A DNA stretch of 64,000 bases from Thozetella sp. PMI_491 (taxonomy: Eukaryota > Ascomycota > Sordariomycetes > Chaetosphaeriales > Chaetosphaeriaceae): assembly GCA_021432635.1 (NCBI GenBank), contig MU270134.1, positions 38,476 through 102,475 on the forward strand, written 5' to 3'. The notes beneath the pieces were generated by a model. That model was given only the letters and a program-made list of their open reading frames with translations. It did not search any database and was not told the origin of the DNA. Below are positions 21,594 to 34,137 of the stretch, one piece after another (positions within the stretch are counted from its first letter, which is position 1; every line of letters begins with the position of its first letter). The position numbers and the translations under genes are program-made.

Positions 21594-23260
21594 CTAGAAT
21601 GTTCCGGTCCTTCTCTTCAACTGCATCGTCGCCTTGGTCGGAGGGATGATGTTACTCGCAATCCACTGGTTCGCTGGTCTTTCTTTGAGCGGAGCCAGCT
21701 CGTAGTTGAGGAGCACGTGGGCGAAAAGCATCTTGAGTTCGTGTGCCACGAAGAACCGACCCGGGCTTTCTCAGGTTAGCATCACAGCTTGCCACATTTC
21801 TTCACTGCGGGAGCTTACCATGCATGACGCCCATGACCGAACGGAAAGTGGCTGTCGCTCGTCGTCACCATGCCCGTCCTCTGTAGCTTGAGCCTCTCTT
21901 CGGCACTCTTCTCGCCAGCGTCCTTCGCCTCGAACTCCTCGCGGGGGCGCGAGTACCGAAACGGGTCGTACGCATCTGCCTTCTCGCCAAACACATCGGG
22001 GTCGTGCTGCGCCCCCCACAGCGGACACACTAGCATTGTGCCGTGCTCGAAGTGCCAGCCAGTCTCTGGGTTGGTCACCCCTTCGCGGGCGACAACCATC
22101 TTGCTCACCAGTAGTTGGGAGAATGCGTTGACCCGCATCGACTCGCGGATGGCGCTGTCGAGGCGGTAGAGGCGCCCCAGTCCGGCCTTGGTCCAGTGGC
22201 CGCCTTCGTCGGCGTACACGCGGCGGACCTCATCCGAGATGGCCGCAATTGTACTATACTCCGCGTCGCTCGAGAGTATGTCGAGGAAGACGTTGAGGGC
22301 CGCCAGCGCCGTGGTATGGATCGCCGCGAAGTTGACCGGGACCAGCCGCTGGGCAACGCGCACGGGATGGTACTCGTCCGCCCTGCCTTCGGCGAGCGCC
22401 GTCGCAATGTGCCAGCTGATGTAGTCGTTCGGCGGCACCCAGTCGGCGTACGCCGGGTCGCCCTGCGCCTTGCGCTCCATGTCGGACAGACGCTGCTTGA
22501 TGAGGGGCAGTACGTGCCGCGACGACTTGTGGAAGTGGTACTTGGCCGGGAGGCTCGCCAAAGGCCCAACTAAACGCCTCAGGGCCGAGGGGATGATGGT
22601 GAGGATGAGGAGGTTGCGCACGATGTCGTCGGTAATACCTACCATGTTGTCGAGATACTCCTGGTTGCGGCATACCACCGGCCCGACCAGCATTCGGTTC
22701 GTGACGCGTGGGATGAAGCGGAGGAGCGCGTCCCAGATGGTGATGGTGGCCCACCCCTTGTCGTCGAAGCCGAAGATGTCGTCGGCGCTGGCCTGCACCT
22801 CGTCCTGCAGCTCTGGGTCCAGCGCGCTGAGCTGTCGGGCCAGCGAGCGGTGAATGACGTGCTCGTGGTACGGGTCCTTCACAATAATCGGATCAACAAA
22901 GCTGTAGTCGCCATGCAGGGTGGCGTAGTGGGCGGCGCTGGTCGACAGCATGTCATCGGGCTGGTCCAGCATCCAGGCCATCTGCGAGCGCGGCATGACG
23001 ACCTGTGGCTCGTTGCCCAGCGGGCCTGGCAGCAAGTAGGCCTTGCCCTGTTTGTTGTAGACATCGTAGCCTTGCTGCACCCATACCCGTGTCTGGGTGA
23101 GGGGGGCGAAGAAGTTGGTGCCGGCACTGATGGTTTTGATATCCTGCGGGTAGCGGCGCCGGCGCAAATACGACAAAACCAGCGATACTGCCGTATACAC
23201 GGCAATGCCTCCTAGTATGAGACCCACGGGCGAGAGGCCCGCAAGCGGACCCAATACCAT
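21594..23260 (-). CDS. Cytochrome P450 monooxygenase (ent-kaurene-oxidase-like group)
   Basis: Exons 23260-21819 and 21765-21594 give 537 aa. The intron (gtaagc...aag) splits the codon of the haem-ligand cysteine. An N-terminal membrane anchor lies at about 12-32, followed by basic residues RRRR and the Pro-rich hinge. The I-helix is FAAIHTTA (311-318), a form common in the fungal ent-kaurene-oxidase/CYP503-like group instead of AGxDT. ExxR is Glu373/Arg376, the PERF-like block is DPFRYSRPR (432-440), and the haem loop is FGHGRHACPG with Cys481. It oxidises an unknown substrate at the ER with a P450 reductase. No terpene synthase or other biosynthetic core gene is seen nearby, so cluster membership is unsupported. 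Confidence 0.95.
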
Positions 23261-24190
23261 CGTCAGTGTTTAGGGAGCTGGTCTCTCGTCCAGCCTGGGG
23301 GGTTTGGGATAGTGGGTTGTAAAACGGGACACCTGTTTTTCCGAGAGGTCCGGGACGGGATCCGGGACGGGACATGATCTCATATATCTACTGTTGGTAC
23401 CACAGGTAGCCCATTGTTGGTGCATGTCTTGGAGCGGGGTTTCGGATCGCATCCCACTGGCTGAAACGTTGAGACGATTGGATCAATCGAGCACCGACCA
23501 GGGCGGTCAAGATGCGCACCGACCCTGGTCCCTGCAAGAGGCGAGCGGACGGCCCCCATGTTCAGACACACAGTAACAACTGGCTCTTGGGGAGTATAAT
23601 TGTTTTCTTTGCTGGGCGGCGAGTTTTGCTAGAAGTAGAAGGATTCTGCGCCAGTGGCGCTGAGTGATGGCTTTAGCTGGCGGCCAACCCTAACCAATTG
23701 AGTGGTTCTTCCGGGGGCCAAAAATCGGCCAACGAGAACATAGATGTAATGGCTGAACCATGAACTTGCGAGCCCTAATAACGTGGCAGTGGGTATAAGC
23801 TTGGCTTAGCTGTGTAGAAAATGACTCTCAGCTGTCTTGATGACCGGAGCTTATTGGCTATGTCTTCCGCGAGCCAAGGACGTTGTTGTCTTGAAAAGTA
23901 ATGCCATCTGCCATGCAGAAGTACGAAAGGTTGTCTCTCCACGTCGTGTGGGCAGGTTAATACCAGCTGGCGATGGTTGAATGGAAGACATGCGGCAGCT
24001 GGAAGCTGCTGGCCAATTGTGAAAGTTGACAATATTTGCAAGCCGCCCAGCCACTTTTGACCTCATTGGGCTGTACGACGCTGACAGTCAGGCATTTCGC
24101 ACAAATGTGCATCTCCGTTTCCCTCTTTTTCTGCCTTCATTGATGCGGGACAACTGACATCCCTTCTCTAGTCGTTACTAACCTAGCGAG
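23261..24190. other. Divergent promoter region between the P450 and the NLR-like gene
   Basis: 930 bp between two start codons on opposite strands. No coding exon is supported. The last 100 bp before 24191 are C/T-rich. Confidence 0.5.
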
Positions 24191-27100
24191 ATGGCGACAC
24201 TCGCGTCGCAGTACGACCCCGTCGCGGCCGCTTTTGAGAAGGCTAAGCATGATTTCGAAGCCAATCTGAAAGATCCTGTGCTGTACAAGGACATTCTACA
24301 GACAACCACGATCGATCAGGTCTACGATTTCACGGACAAGCTCCAGCAGGATCAGGCAAACACGAATCGTCTTCGCTACTTGGGGAAGATCCAACCCTTT
24401 TTGGAAGGCTTAAGAGAGTACCAGGGCGTCGTCGAGCAGTTCGTCCAGGTCAAGCCGGATCTACTTGCCGTGATATGGGACCCCATCAAGCTGCTGTTGC
24501 AGTGGACGCACAACCTCCAGAAGCCCTTTGACGAGATCGTAAAGGTCACGGGAAGCATCGGCGATGCGCTTCCGCAGTTCACCGAGATGACGCGCATCTT
24601 TAGCAGCAACGATCGCATCAAGGATCTTCTACTCCTGTTCTTCAAGGACATCCTTTCCTTTTACCAGATTGCGTTCGAGTTCTTCACTAAGAAGGGTACT
24701 TCTTCCTTCATGCAGAGTTCCAATGACTAGTTCTGTGGGTGTCTATAGCTAATCGCACATCTGTCTTAGCGTGGAAGCTAGTACTGGAGGCGGCATGGCC
24801 GAGATACAAAAAGAGACTGGAGATCCTCGTCGAGCACATCCAACGTCACTCGATGCTGATGAGAGAGGAGGTCACGCTGCAGAATATCCGCGAGGAGCAC
24901 GAGGCCCGCCAGAAGGCCCTCGACCACTACGACGAGGAAACCAAATTCAGACTGCGCAGAGATTTTGATGCTCTCCAAGCCAAGATCAAGCCGCGAATGT
25001 ACTACGAATATTTCAGTCGAATCCGAGAGAAGAACTGCGCTGGTACTAGCGAATGGCTCGAGCGGAATGCAAACTTCCTCGAGTGGAGAAACGTCTCAAG
25101 CTCAACGAGCAGCGTGCTGTGGCTGCAGGGTATTCCTGGATCAGGTTCGAACTCTCCAACTAGGCGTTGCTACAAGATTTGACTGTCCTAAACATATCCA
25201 GGCAAAACGTTCTTGTCGTCCTCAATTGTCGGACTCGATGCATCATCCAAGACTCTCTATGCATTTCTTAGTCACATCCATGCGGGCACCACTGCGCTGT
25301 CTGTCTTGCACGCGCTCCTCTTCCAGCTGGGAGAAGAGAGTGACGATGTCAAGGCCGTGGTCAATGCCTGTAACCTAAGAGACCTGCAGAGCAGCACCGA
25401 ATATGCGACAAAGACGCTGTCTGACGCTCTTAAGATTGAAAGTCCCCTCTATATCGTCCTTGACGGGCTGGACGAGATTGGAGAAGGCGATCGTCAGGCT
25501 CTCCTCCGGAGGCTCTGCGCTGTAGCCACCGAGGAACCTCTTTGCAGGTTGCTGATCAGCTGTAGAAATGAGGAGGATATTGGCCGGGCGTTGAAAACAA
25601 AGGCTCTCAACATTAGTGTCGACAGCAAAAATACTGACAGTATCGAGGTATACGTGAAAGTCAGGACCGCCGAATGGTTTCATACCCGCGACTTTGACCA
25701 GGAATCCCAAAGAACCATTTCGAAGTTGTTGGTCCCACTTGCATCCAAGGCTAAGGGGATGTTTCTCTATGCCAGGATCGTTTTAGACAACATCAAAATG
25801 CTCTACGATGTTGAAAGCATAAAACAAGACCTAAGGGCTCTTCCAGAAGACTTGAACGAGGCATACGGCCGCATCTTCGCTCGGATTGATACACTGCCTC
25901 CGCGACTACAGGTCCAGGCCCGAAAAGCACTCGGGTGGATTGGGTGTTGCGAGGAACCCATGTCGATCCAGGAGCTAGAGCAAGCCATGTTGATCTCTCC
26001 GGAGAATGGTAGCCCGCAGGTGACCGGCCAAGCCCCGTTGCTCGCGCTCTGCGGCCCGATTGTGGAAATTGTTAATGATGTTGCCCAATTCGTCCACTTC
26101 ACTGTCAAAGAGTATGTCCGCCCCTCCCCAATTCAGGACACAGTTGTACACCTTGCAATTCTATCCAATTAGGACTCTTTCAAGCAGAGAGTCTATCATT
26201 TACTCAGTAGGCTGATTGCTGACACCAATTTGAAGATATATCTTCAGCACCCAGATTCAGGGTCACATATCTATGCGGGACGCAACTGCGAGTCTCTTGA
26301 CAGCATGCCTAAATCATCTCTGCTCCTCGGTGTTTGAAGAAGGGATTGAAGCAACGGAGCTTCGTGACAATATCCTCAGCGGCCTTACAGATTTGCACGC
26401 TTCGCAGAACGAGAGTGGCTGAAGCTCGCCGTCTCCTACGCTGATATTGTACGCAGCAGCGCCGTATCTCCCGAACTTGCGGCTCTGCTCAGTGATTTTC
26501 TTAGCATGCGAGAAAATACCGAGTTTGTTGCGTGCATACCAGCCGAGGCGCCGCCACGTTTTAAGCTCATCGAAAAGTCATGGCCGGACCACTATAAACA
26601 GCTCTACTACGTTTTAAATTTCCGGAACAATCTTCTCAAAGAAGATTGGTCCCTAGACGAAGGTTTGCTTCCGTTCGCACTCTAATCTAAGATGTACGAA
26701 ATACTCACGGAGCCTAGTGGATAATTGGCAAGCCAACGATCCTCTCACATTGTCGACCACGATGGCCGCAATATCAAGTCATTTATCCGGACTTTTGTGT
26801 CCTTCAAATCACAGAACCGATTGTGACTGCCCACAACTGCAGCGACACTATGGCCAGACTCCGTTCAAGTGTAGCTACCCTGCCTGCCTTTCCTATTACC
26901 ACGGATTCAGTTCAGCCCGGGACCTTTCTCGGCATCTCGACCATCATAGCCGATCGTATAGGTGCCCCTTCGAAGACTGCGAGTTCCATCGCATCGGATT
27001 TGCTTCCGAGAACTCTCTGTCGAGCCACCATACTGCTTACCACATGGCGAGCAGCCAGTTGGCGTCTCCGCGCCAATGCACGTCTGTTTTGGGTGAAGAT

Positions 27101-27976
27101 GCAACCACTTTGTTCGAGATGATCAAATCAGGTAATGTGCAAGCAGTCAAGACCATTTCCGGCAACACCAAGCTTCAGTTGCTCAGGAATCTTGGCTGGG
27201 ATGTGGTTAGGCTGGTAGTGGCTTCCGGATCTGTCTCATTAGTTGGGGCATTTTGTGAGAATTTCTCTATTGACGGCTATCGTGAACATCTCCTCTTAAG
27301 CTTCATACTTGAGGCAAGTAAAGTTCAACAACCGCTAATAGCTCGAAGAGTTTTCTCCTTATACTTTGATGAGCTGGCCACGGATAACTCAGAGTATAGG
27401 CAATACGGGTCATTGACATCATGTCCAGGCTTCGGTTATGCTCATTGGGATACCATTAGCTCAACTGTGCTCAGGACAGGGTCGATGGATACGTTCGATT
27501 GGTGGGAGCGCTCCGTCGTGGCTTGGAAACCGAATCTCGCTTTTTGGGGAACGGGATTTATAGACACGAGCATGTATCCAGATATTGAGGATCGACTGCT
27601 AACTCTATGGAAACGTGTTGGTCATTCCACCAAGCTCACTGTCCGGCAGGAATGCTTTCTACGCGTGGCAGCCGGCTGCTGCTCGATAGCCAAGACACGA
27701 GTCTTGCTTGAGCTCGAGGTGGAGGTAAATTATCGATTGAAACAGAACGCTCGGTCGGCTCTATGCTTTGCAAGCAGAAAAACTTCAAAAGAAGCGGCTC
27801 AGTTATGTCAATTTCTTTTACTATCAGGTGCAAACCCAAACTTTCGATGGTTAAGCTCTAAAAGCAAATTCCGGTATCCGTATGAGGAGGCGGGGGCACG
27901 AGGGATATCAAAATGGCTAGGGATGACGTGGGATGAGCTTGTCAAGGATGCTAAGGAGAAGCGCAGGTTAAAGTAG
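24191..27976 (+). pseudogene. NLR-like (STAND) NACHT protein gene with C2H2 fingers, one frameshift
   Basis: Exons 24191-24695, 24770-25144, 25202-26111, 26236-26662 and 26718-27976; all four introns have GT-AG borders and matching phases. Domains: an all-helical N-terminal region (about 1-165) like the DUF7708 type found before fungal NACHT domains; a charged linker helix (170-250); a NACHT NTPase with Walker A GIPGSGKT (289-296) and Walker B LYIVLDGLDE (376-385); a winged-helix region with EDLNEAYGRIFARID and VHFTVKEY; then an exon with two C2H2-like fingers (CSYPACLSYYHGF, CPFEDCEFHRIGF) and a divergent repeat tail. In exon 4 the frame shifts by one base at about 26398-26402. Without repair the frame stops at 26420-26422 (658 aa); the downstream frame keeps clear homology through EWLKLAVSYADIV. 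Full length would be about 1158 aa. Family members act in non-self recognition and cell death. The lesion may be real or an assembly error. Confidence 0.88.
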
Positions 27977-28046
27977 CGAGTGAACAAAGGCCTCTTGCTA
28001 ATATTTAGCCTTGTACCCGCTAGCTTCCCAAGCAATGCACAAGCTT

Positions 28047-31000
28047 CTATAGGGTTAATGTTAGTCGTTTCATATGACCATGAGTATTATATATGGGGAA
28101 GGGACATACTTGTGATCTTTCTTCATCCAGCTCATGCTGTGAGATATGGCGCGATCCAAGGGCCTGACTAGCCAGTCTTCTCTTTTGCTCTTGGATGAGC
28201 TGTATGTACTGTGTTCGGTTTAGTACCTCTCTAAGAGCGCATGAATCAAGATAATATACCTCTTCGATAGAGTTGGCCGTGACATAGCGTGTGACGACAA
28301 CTTCTTGCATTTGCCCAATCCTGTGAACTCGGCTTGCTGCTTGATCCTCTGCCATGGGGTTCCACTGTGGCTCTAGAATATGAACGTCACACGCTGCTGT
28401 GAGATCAACGCTGTTTGGATAGTTGGCATTGTTAGTGAATAAACCGAAAGCTACCCCAGGGACTCAGGTCTTGAACTATACCCTTCTCCGATGCTTCCGA
28501 TGCTTGCGAGGAGTATGGTACAAGTAGTGTGGTTCCGAAAAGTTTCAAGAGCCGTGGTTCTCTGACCTAGGTCTGTTTGCCCGTCTATGCGTTGGAAATC
28601 TAAGCCTCTCTCTTTTAAGAAAACGGCAACGATGTCGAGCATTGCGGTCCAGAAGCTGAAGATGACACTGTGGGTCCTTAGTTAGATAGAAATGAGAGAA
28701 AGAGTATGACCCTGTTGGTTATTCACCTCTTTTTTCTCTGGTTTTTATCTATATCCCTCTCTCTGATATTCGCTAGTAGGGACCGAAGCTTTGCGGAGGG
28801 CTCAAGTAGGGCTGAGTCGTGTGGCCGTGAGTAACGGTCGGCCAACCCCACTATTTTCTTAAATCTCGTAGAACCCATTCCAGAACACGCGGCGCATTCT
28901 AGAATGGACGATGAGCGGCCATCGAAAAGAAATGCATGAAAGCTGTGTATGGGACTATATTTACCTTCCTCGTCCAGCCCTTCGACATCGCAACTAGCAC
29001 AACTTCGACCCCGCTCTAGCATAATTGAGCCTAAGACAAGCTTGTCGCGATTCTTCCAAGACGTGAGTGCCGTGGAAGGAATCATCTGTGTCCCGTGATC
29101 GCAAATCCTGCGAAGAATATTGATAAGCGTAAGAAGGTTGATGTGACTTGTTGCTTTAGTAGCCAAGTCGCTCTTAGCGGACAGCTGCCCGGCAGCAAGG
29201 AGATAGGCATGTGATCTGAAGAAATCGTAGAGCTCTCTGTCTTGTGCAGTTAGTTTTACCTCGCAAATCTTCTCGTGCCGCTTGGGAAGCCTGATATTGG
29301 TCTGGACTAAGTCTTTCGTTCGTCTTAGACACGTAGCTTGCACTAGGCATTGGAGATTTTCCATGGCGAAAAGAGAGTTTCTCTGTAAGGGTTTGGCTAT
29401 CCAGGCGTCGAATTGCTGCTTGGTAGACAAACCAGGCACCTGTACAAAAGACAAGAGGGCAGCATAATCGTCCAAGCTATTTTGAATTGGCGTCCCAGTC
29501 AAGCACCAGCGGTACGACGAATGTAGCGCAGAGACTGACTTGAAGAGTTCGGACGACCGATTCCGGATGCGGTGCGCTGCTCGAGTTTGTCAATAGCCGG
29601 CCAGATTCGACAAGTAGGAGGCTTGCCTTCGTCTAGTACAACTCTATTCCAGTGAATTTTATAGAGACCGCAGCGACTAGAATCAGTGCTTCATCCGGAT
29701 CGAAGAGTATCATAAGTAACTAAAATGATGTTGGAGCTGCGAAATTCTACGGAGTTGAATGATCTAGGGCTGTTCTGGTAGAAATGGTATGTCAACTGAT
29801 TGCTAGCAGCGTGACTATAATATTGTTAGTAAGAACAGTTCTGATTGTTTGAGTGCAGGTCAACAAAATCATTTGCCTTTTAATTTGTCTTTCCCACTCA
29901 GGTATGACTAGGTAGTAATGGGAGTTGAGAGTTAGCAGAGGGTCATAAAGGGCTGCGGGTAGGCTCAGTTGTTGTACCTGATTTCGGTGCAACGATCAGA
30001 GTTGCTTTTTCTCTAACTTCACCGTCTGATATCCCGAGAGAATCAAGACAGGATGCGATGAGCGCAAGCGTGGTGATGGTCTTCCCAAGTCCCATGTCCT
30101 AAGATCTAGTTAGTCGCAGCAACCGTCAAGTCCACTGTTTCCCCTTCCCACTTACATCTGCGAGTATGCCTCCTTTCAGGGGAAGCGGCAATAAAGCGCT
30201 TTGCATGTTTGTGATAATGTGACGATATCTGATACAATTAGCGGAAGCAATATGCTAGGCTTTTGGTCACTACAGATGAACGGACCTTTTGCTACCATCT
30301 TCGTTCAAGACGGGCTCCCATAAAGACGGGTAGACCGGATCCCTGACGCTGCCGCGCTCCTTCTCGAGCATGAAGGCCAATGCTTGCAGCTGGTGTCTAG
30401 TGCTATCAGTAGCTGTCTCGTGAGAATCAAGTGGCGCGGTTCAAATGCTTACCCTTTAAGCTCTGTCTTGAGTCTGGGGCTTTGCACCGCGTGACAGATG
30501 ATCCCCTGTCCACTCGCCGAATCAAAAACCTGCAACAGCCTCGCCTTCTCAGACTCCTCTAGTACGTTGTTTTTGTTGCGGCTAGTGGCCTCTAAATGTG
30601 TCGCACCAGTTTTCGGTATTCGGGAGCCCGGACGGACAAGATAGTGCGGATTGTCGTACTCAACCGTCGTGTCGAACTCGCGCGGGTGTTGGAGGGCTAG
30701 ATCGGCCTCCGCAAGCAGATCTCCAGCAATTTTCTTGTCTTTCCGCATGCCGTAGACAACAATTTCCACAGGGATGTCCTTGATCAGCGCCGCCTTGCCA
30801 CCTTTGGGGATTTCGGGGATAGTGGCGATAGCTTCAAGCGTTATGGCGATTTCATGCACCAGCTGGACAAGAATTGAAGATTCTAGAGCGCCCAGGTATA
30901 TTCCAGAGTTAACGAGTGTGAACCTGAGACTATTTCCGGATAGCTCTACATTCGTCAATGCGGGGCTCCCATCCCCTTGGACTGAAGCAATCGAGGGCAA

Positions 31001-31644
31001 TGAAATCGGTATCTTAGGATGTTAGCCATGCGAGCTTTGCTCTTTTCCAGTAGGTTACTTACCATTCCGAAGCAGATTTCGTAGTTTCCACGAGTGTCTA
31101 TCTTATTTGGAGTGGGAGTCGCGGTTAGAGAGGGAGTAGTAGTTGTAGGTGCTATAGTTGATGGTTGGTTCCAAATTTGAGAAGTTAGGAAGGGTATATG
31201 CTAACCGGAAGCAGAAGTTAACCAGTTGCTTGCCTGTGTAGCAGGGTCACAGGTTCTGTTGTCAGAGGAGACAGTGGGTGTCTCATATCCCCACATGGGC
31301 TGGGCAGAATCTGAGGCCGAAAAGGGTTGCAGCTGGCCACTCGACAGGTTTTCGTGCCATAGGAAAGACTCTTGATCCTCGAAGTTGAGAGAAATGTCTG
31401 CGTCTGGACCTAGTGCTTCGAATCTAAACTCTGAGGCTAACGAGTCGAGGGGTGGTGGGCTGAGAGACGTCGGGAAGGAGAGGGTGGGTACCATCTCATG
31501 ACTTGAGGATGGCGGCACGCCAACCGAACAGAGCTGTTTCCCACCGCCATCTGGTATTTCCTCCCCAGAGCCTTGTCCGTAGGTGGCCCAATCCCGCTTG
31601 AGCGCAGGGACCAGCGCGGTCGCCTGCTCCTGTTCTCCCTGCAT
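28047..31644 (-). pseudogene. SNF2-family helicase-like ATPase gene (RAD5/HLTF-like) with one in-frame TGA
   Basis: Twelve exons: 31644-31206, 31151-31063, 31012-30453, 30396-30286, 30228-30156, 30098-29978, 29907-29877, 29814-29627, 29576-28727, 28667-28482, 28410-28260 and 28208-28047. The exons sum to 987 codons with every phase matching. Motif I ILAD|DMGLGKT spans the intron 5 junction; motif Ia is LIVAPKS; motif II is VVLDEAH; motif III is LTGTPIQNS. A Cys-rich insert (CASCD...CAACSG) follows, then helicase C with HILEPQWNP and SRVHRIGQ. The N-terminal domain contains DTRGNYEICFGM. Introns 7 and 8 use GC-AG borders. A TGA at 29691-29693 lies between TYDTLRSG and LYKIHW. The role would be chromatin remodelling or DNA repair. 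The last intron may instead be spliced at 28110, extending antisense into the NLR-like gene. Confidence 0.85.
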
Positions 31645-32295
31645 CGGCTGAGCTGCATTCAGGCGGCAGCAGCCGATCAAGGGACAGCAAGGGGCCTAGG
31701 TTTGGATGTTGGTTTGAAAATGAACAAAACCTAGCGGGATAATTGGGGCTGCGCACTCAACCATCGGCCGTCACAAATCTGCCTTCACCAGCCTTTGTGG
31801 TACTGTACGATTGGTTCACAGCTACCGCCTTGCAGGCGCCTGCGGAATGCACGAGCCACTTGGTCTATTTGGAAAGGAGGCGTAAACTCACGTGATAGAT
31901 CTTGCTGTGGCCTAGATCCGTCTGGTATAATTTCCTTTACATATTGCAGATCTTCTTTACAGGCAGAAGCCGATCTCCACAGCCACTATCACACGTTAAT
32001 CGAAGTCGCTGCATGTTGCGGTGCCGAAGTGGTTAAGCTTCATATGGGGTACGCAGCGATTGTCAGACCTGAAGCCTATTAAACCGTACTTCTTAAGGAA
32101 GACTCTGTCTCATGTGCTCTCATATTCTCTGCGCCTCATAAGTCTGGCAGCCGGCTGCAATGCAAACCACCGTGCTAGATCAGACTTATTCTGTCTCCTG
32201 ATGTAGCTCACACACCCGCTCTAGACCACCACTTATCGTCTGGTTCGTAATCATAGTTCAAATTGCGTAAATTATAGAGACGAGGCGGTCAAAGT
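31645..32295. other. Intergenic region between the SNF2 start and the transporter stop
   Basis: 650 bp. Holds the SNF2 promoter and the transporter 3' end. No coding signal. Confidence 0.5.
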
Positions 32296-34137
32296 TCAGG
32301 CTTGGTCGGCTGCGTTGCTCGCCTTGCCTTCGTGTGTGCCAACTTGGGCTTCCTTTTGGAGGTCTGCGGGCAGAGAACCAAGTGCCCGCTCTCCAAACAG
32401 GAGATCGATCTCCTCCAGGGTGAGTCCTTTAGTCTCGAGGAAAAAGAAGTAAACTGTGGGTAATGTAACCACAAGATTAAAGGCTATAGTGAGAAAAAAA
32501 GTTAAATCAGGTCTCTACAACGGGGAAGGTTATCGGACGGCAGGGAAGTCATCATACCAACAAACACAAAATAATATTTCCATCCAATGGCCCCAAGGGC
32601 AATGGGGCTGACCTGCGCGAAGAATGTGCTAACAAGCCAGTTACCGATTCCCGTGGCAAAGGCCGTTCCCTTAGCACGAATCCTACTCTAGTGGTCAATA
32701 TTTTAAATACGAAATGGCAGGGGGAGGCGCGGTGGAAACGTACTGGAAGGGCATGACTTCGCTCATGTACACCCATGACACGGGTCCGAAGGAAAGACTG
32801 AAGATGACGCTAACACAAAAGATGAAGAAGACACCCGCAATACTCAGGCCTTGCCTGGTTCCATCCTCGTTTTGGCTGTTGACGATAGCCTCGCAGATTA
32901 GCACAGCTGCAATGCCCACAGTTCCGAAGATCAGGGGCTTCTTGCGTCCGACGCGATCGATCAAAAACGTAATGAAGAATAGATCTACCATAGAGTTAGC
33001 CTAATAATCTAAATGAGATAGCAATATTCACGCACTTGTTAATGGCCCAACACAGTTGTAAATACCCGCTACAAGCAGGTTTCTGTTTCCTGTGATGCCT
33101 AGGGCTTCATACATGATAGTTTGGTAGTACCCGATGACATTGATTCCGCTGTTCAAGATTACGGTTAACCGGCGAGTACAAGGGTGTCAGTGCGAGAGGA
33201 GTGATGGCGTAAATACCTGAGCTGCGTGAAAACCTGGACCAAAATGCCCTGGGTAAGACGGGCACGCCATTGGGGTATCTTGAACATGATAAGCCAGCCA
33301 GGAGCCGTAAGGGCTTTCTCTGCATCAATCGTAGCCTTGATCTCTGAGAATTCGGTGGCGATCCAATCGTCATTACTGCCATTGTAATGAAGCTTGCGCA
33401 GGATCCTCAAACCTTCATCGGCCCGATCCGTTGCAATCAGATGACGGGGTGATTCGGGCAACCATATCATTCCAACAGCTAAGAACAGACACGGGATGGT
33501 CTGCACCGCCAGGGGTACTCTCCATTGAATGGAAGACGAATCTGGTACAGTGCTTGATCCATAGCCGACCTGTTGATTGTTAGCTCCTCCCCCCTCCGCA
33601 CGCTAGAAGTATTGATCGCGCATACCCACGTAGACACGATAAATCCGACGCCAATCATCTGCTGAGCTAGGCCAACAATCAAGCCTCTGACCTTCGGGTG
33701 GGCGCATTCTGATTGATACACAGGAACGGCCATAGACAAGAGGCCGACAGCAAAACCAGTGAGAATACGGCCGACCAGTATCATGGCTAAGTGGTAGGCT
33801 GCTGTTTGCAGAATAGCACCGACAGTACAGATAAGCGCACCGACGGCGATTGTCCACCGCCGACCGAATTTGTCCATGATCACGCCTCCGAAGAGGGAGC
33901 CAAACACCGCACCTCCGCTAAACGTCGAGTTGATAGCACCGATCGTTGGGGATGTGTTGGTGGTGTTGAAGAAACCGAGGAAGTTTTTAGAGGCGATCAC
34001 ATCGGTCATCACGCCGCTGTCATAGCCAAACAGAAAGGAGCTGTTATAGTTAGAGAATGATGGCTATAGATACCGCAGTTTCATCCGTACCCTAACGCAG
34101 CAAACGCCGCGAGGCTAATTGTATATAGCTTCCCCAT
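32296..34137 (-). CDS. MFS sugar transporter (sugar porter family)
   Basis: Exons 34137-34091, 34040-33626, 33569-33217, 33148-33036, 32984-32744, 32682-32558 and 32483-32296 give 493 aa. All six introns are GT-AG with matching phases. It shows the 12-helix sugar porter signatures: FGYDSG in helix 1, GGVIMDKFGRRWT after helix 2, GRILTGFAVGLLS and VPVYQSE, PESPRHLI before the central loop, QLSGINVIGYYQ in helix 7 (split by an intron), DRVGRKKPL, PVSWVYMSEVMP, and ETKGLTLEEID at the end. It is a plasma-membrane proton/sugar symporter or facilitator; the sugar cannot be assigned. It is divergent from the AA9 LPMO gene, which would fit uptake of polysaccharide breakdown products (inference). Confidence 0.94.
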
